Positions 53,201-62,556 are shown, counted from the first letter of the stretch. The stretch is 64,000 nucleotides of DNA from Archivesica marissinica (GCA_014843695.1 CM026403.1:41754572-41818571); one strand, 5' to 3'. Notes: generated from the letters alone by a model not told the origin. Made by a program: numbers and translations.

Positions 53201-55940
53201 CCCTGCTGTACATATACTCCTTCCCTGCTGTATGTATACTCCTTCCCATATAGTCCTTCCCATATACTCCTTCCCTGCTGTACATATACTCCTTCCCTGC
53301 TGTACATATACTCCTTCCCTGATGTACATATACTCCTTCCCTGCTGTAAATATACTCCTTCCCTGCTGTACATATACTCCTTCCCTGCTGTAAATATACT
53401 CCTTCCCTCCTGTATGTATACTCCTTCCCTCCTGTACATATACTCCTTCCCTGATGTACATATACTCCTTCCCTGCTGTACATATACTCCTTCCCTGCTG
53501 TACATATACTCCTTCCCTGCTGTACATATACTTCTTCCCTGCTGTACATATACTCCTTCCCTGCTGTACATATACTCCTTCCCTGCTGTACATATACACC
53601 TTCTCTGCTGTACATATACTCCTTCCCTGCTGTACATATACTCATTCCCTGCTGTACATATACTCCCTCCATGCTGTACATATACTCCTTCCTTGCTGTA
53701 CATATACTCATTCCCTTCTTTACATATACTCCTTCCTTCCTGTACATATACTCCTTCCCTGCTGTACATATACTCCTTCCTTCCTGTACATATACTCCTT
53801 CCCTGCTGTACATATACCCCTTCCCTGCTGTACATATACTCCTTCCCTGTTGTACATATACTCCTTCCCTGCTGTACATATACTCCTTCCCTGTTGTACA
53901 TATACTCCTTCCCTGCTGTACATATACTCATTCCCTGCTGTACATATACTCCTTCCTTGCTGTACATATACTCCTTCCCTGCTGTACATATACTTCTTCC
54001 TTGCTGTACATATACTACTTCCCTGCTGTACATATACTCCTTCCCTGATGTACATATACTCCTTACCTGCTGTACATATACTCCTTCCCTGCTGTACATA
54101 TACTCCTTCCCTGCTGTATGTATACTCCTTCCCATATACTCCTTCCCATATACTCCGTCCCTGCTGTACATATACTCCTTCCCTGCTGTACATATACTCC
54201 TTCCCTGCTGTACATATACTCCTTCCCTGATGTACATATACTCCTTCCTTCCTGTACATATACTCCTTCCCTGCTGTACATATACTCCTTCCCTGATGTA
54301 CATATACTCCTTCCTTCCTGTACATATACTCCTTCCCTGCTGTACATATACTCCTTCCTTCCTGTACATATACTCCTTCCCTGCTGTAAATATACTCCTT
54401 CCCTGCTGTACATATACTGCTGTAAATATACTCCTTACCTCCTGTATGTATACTCCTTCCCGACTGTACATATACTCCTTCCCTGATGTACATATACTCC
54501 TTCCCTGCTGTACATATACTCCTTCCCTGCTGTACATATACTCCTTCCTTCCTGTACATATACTCCTTCCCTGCTGTACATATACTCCTTCCTTCCTGTA
54601 CATATACTCCTTCCCTGCTGTACATATACTCCTTCCCTGCTGTACATATACTCCTTCCTTCCTGTACATATACTCCTTCCCTGCTGTACATATACTCCTT
54701 CCTTGCTGTACATATACTCCTTCCTTGCTGTACATATACTCCTTCCCTGCTGTACATATACTCCTTCCCTGATGTACATATACTCCTTCCCTGCTGTACA
54801 TATACTCCTTCCCTGCTGTACATATACTCCTTCCTTCCTGTACATATACTCCTTCCCTGCTGTACATATACTCCTTCCTTCCTGTACATATACTCCTTCC
54901 CTGCTGTACATATACTCCTTCCCTGCTGTACATATACTCCTTCCTTCCTGTACATATACTCCTTCCCTGCTGTACATATACTCCTTCCTTGCCGTACATA
55001 TACTCCTTCCTTGCTGTACATATACTCCTTCCCTGCTGTACATATACTCCTTCCTTCCTGTACATATACTCCTTCCCTGCTGTACATATACTCCTTCCTT
55101 GATGTACATACACTCCTTCCTTGCTGTACATATACTCCTCCCCTGCTGTACATATATTCCTTCCCTGCTGTACATATACTCCTTCCCTGCTGTACATATA
55201 CTCCTTCCTTGCTGTACATATACTCCTTCCTTGCTGTACATATACTCCTTCCCTGCTGTACATATACTCCTTCCTTCCTGTACATATACTCCTTCCCTGC
55301 TGTACATATACTCCTTCCTTGATGTACATACACTCCTTCCTTGCTGTACATATACTCCTCCCCTGCTGTACATATATTCCTTCCCTGCTGTACATATACT
55401 CCTTCCCTGCTGTACATATACTCCTTCCTTGCTGTACATATACTCCTTCCTTGCTGTACATATACTCCTTCCCTGCTGTACATATACTCCTTCCTTCCTG
55501 TACATATACTCCTTCCCTGCTGTACATATACTCCTTCCTTGATGTACATACACTCCTTCCCTGCTGTACATATACTCCTTCCTTACTGTACATATACTCC
55601 TTCCCTGCTGTACATATACTCCTTCCCTGATGTACATATACTCCTTCCCTGCTGTACATATACTCCTTCCCTGCTGTATGTATACTCCTTCCCATATACT
55701 CCTTCCCTGCTGTACCTATACTCCTTCCCTGCTGTACATATACTCCTTCCCTGCTGTGTTAGATTTCAATTGCTACATGTGTATCAGTGTTTTATGATCT
55801 ATGAGACGAGAGTTGAGATCAAGTTTATATTTCAGAGGGAGGACGCGGATCGCAAGGCCAGGGCAGAGGCTGTGAGGAGGGAGAAAGAGATGCAGGAGCG
55901 TGCAAGAAAGGAAGAGGAAGAACGGTCTGAACGGAAGAAG
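47070..55940 (+). CDS. MAP7/ensconsin-like protein, two internal exons (partial)
   Basis: Two plus-strand exons, 47070-47250 and 55836-55940, join in phase 0 to 95 codons that are almost wholly Glu/Arg/Lys/Gln/Ala, a long charged single helix or coiled coil. Order and spacing (EEERERIEEERQLREEEEAL, then ADRKARAEAVRREKEMQERA, then ERSERKK) resemble the MAP7 domain of microtubule-associated MAP7/MAP7D proteins, which bind and activate kinesin-1. Other charged coiled-coil families (caldesmon-like, eIF3A-like) cannot be excluded. Both exons have good splice sites. Upstream exons may be in the N gap; downstream ones lie beyond the arrays and virus-like block or outside the window. The intron is nearly all 22-bp satellite. 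Confidence 0.5.
47251..55757. repeat. 22-bp satellite filling the 8.5-kb MAP7-like intron
   Basis: About 370 units of CATATACTCCTTCCCTGCTG plus TA, with a 15-bp short form (CCATATACTCCTTCC). Starts at the exon A donor and ends about 80 bases before the exon B acceptor; the only interruption is a SINE at 49936-50195. Contains ~1020-bp and 220-bp higher-order copies. Confidence 0.95.
49936..50195 (+). mobile_element. SINE family 2 inserted in the 22-bp satellite
   Basis: Full-length copy, GTCCGCCTCCGTGGTCGAGT to GGCGTAAAACCCGAATCATAA, 3'-flanked by an ATAACATATAACATATAAT tract before the satellite resumes. Post-dates at least part of the array. Confidence 0.85.
55836..55940 (+). CDS. MAP7-like coiled-coil exon B
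   Basis: Thirty-five codons in phase 0 after a TATATTTCAG acceptor, ending SERKK before donor GTATGA. Sequence begins REDADRKARAEAVRREKE. The RKAR and ERSERKK pattern is what most recalls the end of the MAP7 domain. Confidence 0.7.
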
Positions 55941-55986
55941 GTATGACTCATCCCAAACTATAAATCCATAATTATATCACCTTTGC

Positions 55987-56312
55987 ATTGATTATATATA
56001 TAACGTTACATTGATCATATATATACCAACGTTACATTGATCATATATACCAACGTTACATTGATCATATATACAACGTTACATTGATCATATATACCAA
56101 CGTTACATTGATCATATATACCAACGTTACATTGATCATATATACCAACGTTACATTGATCATATATACCAACGTTACATTGATCATATATACCAACGTT
56201 ACATTGATCATATATACCAACATTACATTGATCATATATACCAACGTTACATTGATCATATATACCAACGTTACATTGATCATATATACCAACGTTACAT
56301 TGATCATATATA
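55987..56312. repeat. 24-bp minisatellite, ~13 copies
   Basis: Units with CGTTACATTGATCATATATA. Begins about 45 bases after the exon B donor. Confidence 0.9.
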
Positions 56313-56313
56313 C

Positions 56314-57155
56314 CAGTGTAATGTATAACTTGCATAATGTATAACTTGCATAATGTATAACTTACATAATACTTGCATAATGTATAACTTACATAATGTA
56401 TAACTTACATAATACTTACATAATGTATAACTTACATAATGCATAACTTACATAATACTTGCATAATGTATAACTTGCATAATGTATAACTTGCATAATG
56501 TATAACTTACATAATGTATAACTTGCATAATGTATAACTTGCATAATGTATAACTTGCATAATGTATAACTTACATAATGTATAACTTGCATAATGTATA
56601 ACTTACATAATGTATAACTTACATAATACTTACATAATGTATAACTTACATAATGTATAACTTACATAATACTTGCATAATGTATAACTTGCATAATGTA
56701 TAACTTACATAATGTATAACTTACATAATACTTACATAATGTATAACTTACATAATGCATAACTTACATAATGTATAACTTACATAATACTTGCATAATG
56801 TATAACTTACATAATGTATAACTTACATAATGCATAACTTACATAATGTATAACTTACATAATACTTGCATAATGTATAACTTACATAATGTATAACTTA
56901 CATAATGCATAACTTACATAATGTATAACTTACATAATACTTGCATAATGTATAACTTACATAATGTATAACTTACATAATGCATAACTTACATAATGTA
57001 TAACTTACATAATACTTGCATAATGTATAACTTACATAATGTATAACTTACATAATGCATAACTTACATAATGTATAACTTACATAATACTTGCATAATG
57101 TATAACTTACATAATGTATAACTTACATAATGCATAACTTACATAATGTATAACT
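56314..57155. repeat. 16-bp AT-rich satellite
   Basis: Units of ATAATGTATAACTTAC with CATAATACT short forms. A ~120-bp higher-order pattern repeats about five times in the second half. Confidence 0.9.
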
Positions 57156-57234
57156 TTGAAGACATTTAAGTAAAGCTACATGTACACAAGCAAATAGATG
57201 AACATAATAGGGAGGGATTATAACAAGAGATAAG

Positions 57235-58553
57235 TTGTTCCAGTGACATAGTGTTGTGTGGAGGAACATAACGTTGCCCAGTGACATAGTGCTGTGTGGA
57301 GGAACATAACGTTGCCCAGTGACATAGTGCTGTGTGGAGGAACATAACGTCGCCCAGTGACATAGTGCTGTGTGGAGGAACATAACGTTGCCCAGTGACA
57401 TAGTGTTGTGTGGAGGAACATAACGTCGCCCAGTGACATAGTGCTGTGTGGAGGAACATAACGTCGCCCAGTGACATAGTGCTGTGTGGAGGAACATAAC
57501 GTCGCCCAGTGACATAGTGCTGTGTGGAGGAACATAACGTTGCCCAGTGACATAGTGTTGTGTGGAGGAACATAACGTTGCCCAGTGACATAGTGCTGTG
57601 TGGAGGAACATAACGTTGCCCAGTGACATAGTGCTGTGTGGAGGAACATAACGTTGCCCAGTGACATAGTGCTGTGTGGAGGAACATAACGTTGCCCAGT
57701 GACATAGTGCTGTGTGGAGGAACATAACGTTGCCCAGTGACATAGTGCTGTGTGGAGGAACATAACATTGCCCAGTGACATAGTGTTGTGTGGAGGAACA
57801 TAACGTTGCCCAGTGACATAGTGTTGTGTGGAGGAACATAACGTTGCCCAGTGACATAGTGTTGTGTGGAGGAACATAACGATGCCCAGTGACATAGTGT
57901 TGTGTGGAGGAACATAACGTTGCCCAGTGACATAGTGTTGTGTGGAGGAACATAACGTTGCCCAGTGACATAGTGTTGTGTGGAGGAACATAACGTTGCC
58001 CAGTGACATAGTGTTGTGTGGAGGAACATAACGTTGCCCAGTGACATAGTGTTGTGTGGAGGAACATAACGTTGCCCAGTGACATAGTGTTGTGTGGAGG
58101 AACATAACGTTGCCCAGTGACATAGTGTTGTGTGGAGGAACATAACGTTGCCCAGTGACATAGTGTTGTGTGGAGGAACATAACGTTGCCCAGTGACATA
58201 GTGCTGTGTGGAGGAACATAACGTTGCCCAGTGACATAGTGCTGTGTGGAGGAACATAACGTTGCCCAGTGACATAGTGCTGTGTGGAGGAACATAACGT
58301 TGCCCAGTGACATAGTGTTGTGTGGAGGAACATAACATTGCCCAGTGACATAGTGCTGTGTGGAGGAACATAACGTTGCCCAGTGACATAGTGCTGTGTG
58401 GAGGAACATAACGTTGCCCAGTGACATAGTGCTGTGTGGAGGAACATAACGTTGCCCAGTGACATAGTGCTGTGTGGAGGAACATAACGTTGCCCAGTGA
58501 CATAGTGCTGTGTGGAGGAACATAACGTTGCCCAGTGACATAGTGCTTTGTGG
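57235..58553. repeat. 38-bp minisatellite, ~35 copies
   Basis: Units with CAGTGACATAGTGCTGTGTG and GAGGAACATAACGTTGCC. CTG/TTG and CGT/CGTC variants form blocks. No stop in three minus frames, giving ~480-codon artefact ORFs. Confidence 0.93.
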
Positions 58554-58690
58554 AGGAGGGTCTCCCATTCCCATGGGGTTCTAGCGCACTTCCGGAAGGG
58601 GCTAACCATGGGACTCGCAGGGTCTCCCATTCCCATGTGGTTCTAGCGCACTTCCGGAAGGGGCTAACCATGGGACTCGCAGGCCTCCCA
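58554..58690. repeat. ~63-bp GC-rich duplication
   Basis: Two full copies and a partial third of a segment with TTCTAGCGCACTTCCGGAAG and GGGCTAACCATGGGACTCGC. Sits between the arrays and the virus-like block. Confidence 0.85.
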
Positions 58691-58804
58691 TTCCCAAGTA
58701 CCCCTTGGGGGTTCTGGCACTTTCAATGAAAGTAGATACAGAAATATACGTTCCTTTTAGAGATACCTACCCAATATGTATACCTGAGGTAAACGTATTA
58801 CAAT

Positions 58805-59092
58805 ATGAAGGGTTACAATACCTGTGCTTATATCAAAATCGGTGAAAAAGAATCGTGCTGAAAGAGTTGCTGCTGGTATTGTTGTAAGATTCACCGCGCA
58901 AAGATCAAAAAGGGTAGCCGGATTCCCGTGTGCTGCAGGTCTTGTGGTAAGGGGGTTCAGAGTGAGATACACCTCTGTCGAGACTGCGGTAGAGATAAAG
59001 TCCGGCACAAACATATAGGTTTAGAGAAAACTGCTAAAAAACAGTTTAGCCTGGTATTGGCTCAACTTCTCGTAGTCCGACCACCCATTTAG
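58805..59092 (+). pseudogene. Cys-rich zinc-ribbon-like protein with one in-frame TGA
   Basis: A 95-codon frame with ATG at 58805 and TAG at 59090, broken by TGA at 58859-58861 (codon 19). After the break come closely spaced cysteines (SCCWYCCKIH, then VCCRSCGK and LCRDCGR), a pattern that usually binds one or two zinc ions. Basic residues suggest nucleic-acid binding. No family is assigned. A shifted frame (58824-59018) has no such pattern and is a shadow. Confidence 0.4.
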
Positions 59093-59123
59093 ACAAAGAA
59101 GTGTAAGGTGTATACTCATCTGA

Positions 59124-59870
59124 TATGGATGAATACATCGAACAACTGTTGGCAGAAATGCCTGAGACTAACATTTTAGATGAGCCAATCCCCGAATCGA
59201 TTATCTACGAGGCTGGGTAATGTATGTTAATAATAATCGTCCGCCGTTCATAGATGTTATAAAATTTCTGGGTGATATATACGGTGAAAATAGTATTGAA
59301 ACATAGCGAAATTAAGAATCTCGGTAGTATTAAATTTCAGCTTGGAATCAAAGTTCAGCTCGTTAAAGAGTTTTCCGACGGAATGAATGAATACACGAGT
59401 CCGGTGTTTAGGCACAGGCAAGAGGCTCTTCTCAGGAGAAGCGAAACCAAAGATGTATTAAAAAATATTATCCCACGTACTAACGAACTGCTCGAAAAAT
59501 GGGTAAACGGAGGATCTGGATGGCAAGTTGTTAAAGTAGAAACTATATGGTTAGACATCGCTAAATATAAACCGTTAAGGGTTCGTATATTCCGTCACCG
59601 AAAGAAGTAAAAAACGCGAAGGCAGTCGTAAACGTGAAAAACAAAGATAACAACTGCTTAAGATGGTCACTCCGTTCGGCCCTGTTTCCAGCAGCTAAAG
59701 ACCCGCAGAGGCCTAGCAAGTATCCCACCTGGGATGGACTCAACTTTGAAGGAATCGACACCCCGACACATATCCCAATGAGGCAGAACATATTTAATAC
59801 ATACATTAGTTTCTTCAGCTGTGAGGACGTCGTTATGGCCGGCCACGATTATCAGGACTGTTAAGTTAGG
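59124..59870 (+). pseudogene. polymerase-associated N-terminal region, frameshifted remnant
   Basis: Four consecutive stretches in different frames read like successive parts of one protein: an acidic start at 59124-59219 closed by TAA, a short piece to about 59300, a middle piece within 59272-59610, and a later piece from about 59582. Breaks lie near 59220, 59300 and 59580. Motifs KYKPLR, then VNVKN and LRWSL with this spacing are typical of the region preceding family-B, protein-primed DNA polymerases in invertebrate Polinton/adintovirus-like elements. The polymerase domain itself is absent: resemblance ends near 59775. Identification is from recalled family pattern and needs a search. Not functional. 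Confidence 0.4.
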
Positions 59871-59957
59871 AGTTTGGAGATACCGCTTATATACACCGCC
59901 GGTTTTATAAGTAGCTGAAGGATTATAGCCGAAAGCTCTATTTAAAGTATTAGCCAT
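59780..59957 (-). pseudogene. minus-strand fragment of unknown gene in the virus-like block
   Basis: Reading leftward from an ATG at 59957, about 59 codons (starting MANTLNRAFGYNPSATYKTG) look protein-like until they run into the antisense of the polymerase-associated remnant near 59780. Its ATG is 14 bases from the divergent ATG at 59972. Interpreted as the 5' end of an oppositely oriented viral gene cut by a deletion. No family recognised. Confidence 0.3.
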
Positions 59958-59971
59958 ATTTTATTATAACT

Positions 59972-60565
59972 ATGTTTCAAACAATCACCGATGTTCAAAG
60001 GGGTGAGGCCACAAGCCTCCAACAATATATTGATAACCGCGGCGGAGATCTGTGCGTTGGCCTCAGATCAATAACACTTACGGTTGGTTGGCATAATATG
60101 AATGACGGTGAGGGGTTCGGGTATAAGCGGGACGGTACTGTAGTCACGGTAAAGCTACCACAGGGGTTATGGAGTTTTAGCTGTTTACAAACGTTTGTTG
60201 ACTCAGAATTTTCTGAATTCGCTAGTATCGCAATTTGTAAAGCCAACTGAATTGCGACCCTGACGATCAAGCGCGAAAAAATAACTATGAGTCGCGGTAT
60301 GTGCGAAATACTCGGTATCTTTAATGTGTATGGCGCCAATGGGTTGAACACATCATATAACACGTGCGATGGGGCGCCGAGTACGTTCCTCAAAGTAATA
60401 GAGGCGGGAAATGCCTTCTTCGGGGAAACCATTACTATAGAGTTTCCTCACCCCGAATTCAAACGCGGTCGCGTCGACGAATTGAATATTACTATCAGAG
60501 ATGATAGCGGACGAGCATTAAACAATAGCGAGTTTCCGATTTCGATAGTACTTGAGATAAAATGA
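59972..60565 (+). pseudogene. capsid-like (single jelly-roll/penton-type) protein with an in-frame TGA
   Basis: One frame of 198 codons from ATG 59972 to TGA 60563, interrupted only by TGA at 60248-60250. The two halves are each open and in the same frame, so a single nucleotide change explains the break. The second half has alternating hydrophobic strands and ends VDELNITIRDDSGRALNNSE then a short Ile/Leu-rich strand. That terminal strand pattern is common in minor capsid (penton-type) proteins of Polinton-like elements and large DNA viruses. Weak similarity, so another beta-rich virion protein is possible. Its stop overlaps the next ATG by four bases. Confidence 0.4.
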
Positions 60566-60976
60566 GTATATACGGACCTGGTACCTGCGGTGGCACGGTC
60601 CGGAAGCCTATCATTACAGTTTGGGCCGAGGAAATGGGTCCGCTTCGTAACGGAGAATTCGAATGGTCTTTCGGTAACAACGCGAACAACCGGTATACCG
60701 GTTATCCTATGTTAACATCTGGCAGGATATTACGGATGTCACTCTCTTCCGTAAAGGCTTCGGAGGCAGCTGTGAACATTGTCAGTGTGAACCTCGTACT
60801 TAGCGGCGAATTACAAAATGCCGGCATTACGAAACACGCAGGTTTGAGGTCTGCATTTATAACTTTTGAAAATCCGATTGAAGTACCGGCGGGTAATTAT
60901 AAATTTCATCACCATGTCTGCTAGTGCACCGAGCTCCGCTAGTGTCGTCGCATTGCTTATCGAATTAGATCTGTAG
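60562..60976 (+). pseudogene. beta-rich structural-like protein, paralogue 1 (frameshift near its end)
   Basis: Starts MSIYGPGTCGGTVRKP at an ATG overlapping the previous stop. Open to 60924, but alignment with paralogue 2 shows a two-base deletion near 60887-60895. The original reading then continues in another frame to TAG at 60974-60976 (SASVVALLIELDL). Shared features are SFGNNANN.YTGYPML, repeated short beta strands and an ASVVALLIELD ending, reminiscent of compact trimeric jelly-roll proteins such as fibre heads. That analogy is inference; no function is established. Confidence 0.45.
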
Positions 60977-60996
60977 CGGAGGATAGTTTATCTATC

Positions 60997-61404
60997 ATGA
61001 GTATTTACGGTCCTTCCTATATTGCGCCGAGAAAGCTGGTCGTTACAATTTGTGGGTGGGGTATGTTGTGCCCGGGTGAGCACAAATGGTCTTTTGGTAA
61101 CAACGCGAACAATCAGTATACGGGTTACCCTATGTTAGCATCTGGGACGATTCTACGGATGTAACTCTCTTCTGTAAAGATCACGGGAATAGCTGCGGAT
61201 GTAGTCAGAGTGAACCTCGTATTTAATGGTGTAGAACAAAATGATGGCATTACGAAACCCGCGGGTATAAAGTCTGCACTTGTCATTTTTAACACTACTC
61301 CAATTAAAGTTTCAGCAGGAACAGTTATAAACTTTATCACCAGAACAGGCGATCCTTTAAGCTACGCTAGTGTCGTCGCATTGCTTATCGAGTTAGATAT
61401 CTGA
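60997..61404 (+). pseudogene. beta-rich structural-like protein, paralogue 2 (in-frame TAA)
   Basis: A 135-codon frame from ATG 60997 to TGA 61402 with TAA at 61162-61164 (codon 56), where paralogue 1 has a serine codon; one base change explains it. The C-terminal half (from 61210) remains open and ends ASVVALLIELDI. Tandem duplicate of the previous gene, 20 bases after it. The two copies differ at many codons, so the duplication is older than the lesions. Confidence 0.5.
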
Positions 61405-62009
61405 TGGAGAACAAAACGCTATATCCTAGTTTGCCAGCCGATCCTGTTGCCGGACCGTCAGCGTTCAGACTGAACAGGATCCTGGAGATTCAAACTCTAC
61501 TCTTAAATGAACAACGTATCCGTAGCAGCCTAGCTAAAAAATACAGACGAGCCGCTAATACCGTTGATGGTATCAATACGACGCTTGCTGCGGGATCAGT
61601 GGCTAGCGGCGTTGGGAGCGTTACTGTACTATCCACATTTGTAGGCGCACCGATAGCTGTCGGTTTAAGCGCAGCCGCGGCGGTAGGCGGGCTTCTATGT
61701 ATGGCCGGGCGTATGGTAGGCCGGTGGTTTGAATCTATCGTTAAAAAACACGACCGCATCGCAGTCGCGGCACGTGCAAAAAAGAATAGTATCGATGCTA
61801 TAATTAGCGGTGCGATTCGAGACAATGAAATCTCGGATGCTGAGTTTAAGACCGTCATTGACGAGTGGGACAGGTATCAAGCCTTGAAGGATGACATCCG
61901 GACTAAATGTAAGGCACCTCAAATTCTGACGGACGAAAAGGTAAAAAAACTAGTCACAGAAGAGAGAGCAGCGGAAAGGAGACTATTACTCGGCCGGCTC
62001 GCGACATGA
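61404..62009 (+). CDS. intact 201-residue membrane/coiled-coil protein of the virus-like block
   Basis: Starts MENKTLYPSLPADPVAGPSA at an ATG sharing one base with the preceding TGA and runs 201 codons with no lesion. Order: Pro-rich N-terminus; helix with basic heptads (RLNRILEIQTLLLNEQRI, about 29-46); a Gly/Ala/Val-rich hydrophobic hairpin at about 60-100 (LSTFVGAPIAVGLSAAAAVG) followed by basic residues; and a charged helical C-terminal half with ISDAEFKTVIDEWDRYQALK. The plan suggests a double-spanning or membrane-inserting protein with coiled coils. Similar proteins of unknown function occur widely in invertebrate genomes, in my recollection next to virus-like genes. It is the only larger gene of the block still open throughout. 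Confidence 0.6.
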   Translation: MENKTLYPSLPADPVAGPSAFRLNRILEIQTLLLNEQRIRSSLAKKYRRAANTVDGINTTLAAGSVASGVGSVTVLSTFVGAPIAVGLSAAAAVGGLLCMAGRMVGRWFESIVKKHDRIAVAARAKKNSIDAIISGAIRDNEISDAEFKTVIDEWDRYQALKDDIRTKCKAPQILTDEKVKKLVTEERAAERRLLLGRLAT

Positions 62010-62323
62010 TATGCTTATTTATGTGTCTGGGTCGAGATGAATTACCGCCAGAGTACACAACAAGAATTCCGACTGCCCCGCCTATGGTGCATCATACGTA
62101 TACCTCCCTAAAAAATCCAGCTAGTGTAAAAATGATATTATATTTTAACAAAATCCTTACTGCGGGATCGTGGGCTTATGATCTTCGGTTGCATCAGTCA
62201 TCGGGCATTGCCACGATCCCACAAGCTCAACACGGATTCCGAGCTCATCAGCTGTTATTGTGCACCCCAAACATACCAGTGTTTGTTGCAGAGGCGGGTT
62301 ATACACACAGCGTCACTCTGTAG
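62006..62323 (+). CDS. small ORF of the virus-like block, unknown
   Basis: A 105-codon frame whose ATG overlaps the preceding stop by four bases (ATGA). Begins MICLFMCLGRDELPPEYTTR; no recognised motif. Probably truncated: the adjoining frame (62260-62556, with VVLDSPAANPFYQVTAPN) is open beyond it, as expected if one base was lost or gained near 62250. Which part is original is undecided. Confidence 0.35.
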   Translation: MICLFMCLGRDELPPEYTTRIPTAPPMVHHTYTSLKNPASVKMILYFNKILTAGSWAYDLRLHQSSGIATIPQAQHGFRAHQLLLCTPNIPVFVAEAGYTHSVTL

Positions 62324-62556
62324 TTCTGGATTCACCGGCTGCAAACCCCTTTTACCAGGTTACAGCACCGAATAATCCGTCTGGGGCACGGACTCCGACC
62401 CAAACACGCATTGCCAAGCACAGTGATCAATCTGTATTTGTATGTCTGCATGGGCGAACCACTAATAATATATTGTGTCAAGTCCCGATTTATATACCTC
62501 ACTCGAAAACTTTGTCTTTTGGGCGAGTTTGTAAATTAACTTTATTCTTCCTGTAA

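Larger units (their letters stand above)
58800..62556 (+). mobile_element. decayed virus-like gene block (Polinton/adintovirus-like affinity, tentative)
   Basis: About 3.7 kb of tightly packed, intronless, mostly same-strand frames, higher in GC and CpG than the flanks. Seen: Cys-rich protein, polymerase-associated N-terminal region, capsid-like protein, two tandem paralogues, a membrane protein and a further small frame. Stop and start codons overlap at three junctions (60562-60565, 61402-61406, 62006-62009), which is unlike animal genes. Most genes carry stops or frameshifts, so this is an old insertion. No polymerase catalytic motifs, integrase, packaging ATPase or double-jelly-roll major capsid protein was seen, and no terminal inverted repeat was found, so it is a fragment. 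The affinity is judged from resemblance of two or three proteins only. Confidence 0.45.

Noticed and set aside
53038..55695. 885-codon minus-strand frame of YMYSREGVYVQ repeats
   Set aside because: Antisense reading of the 22-bp satellite inside an intron; overlapping frames on both strands are equally open.
57123..58671. Three overlapping ~480-codon minus-strand frames
   Set aside because: All three minus frames are open because the 38-bp unit shifts frame each copy and lacks stops; a pure array artefact.
58859..58861. TGA as a selenocysteine codon
   Set aside because: No SECIS-like hairpin recognised downstream, and neighbouring genes carry ordinary inactivating lesions.
58800..62556. A complete, possibly active virus or Polinton
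   Set aside because: No polymerase catalytic region, integrase, packaging ATPase, major capsid gene or terminal repeats, and most frames are broken.
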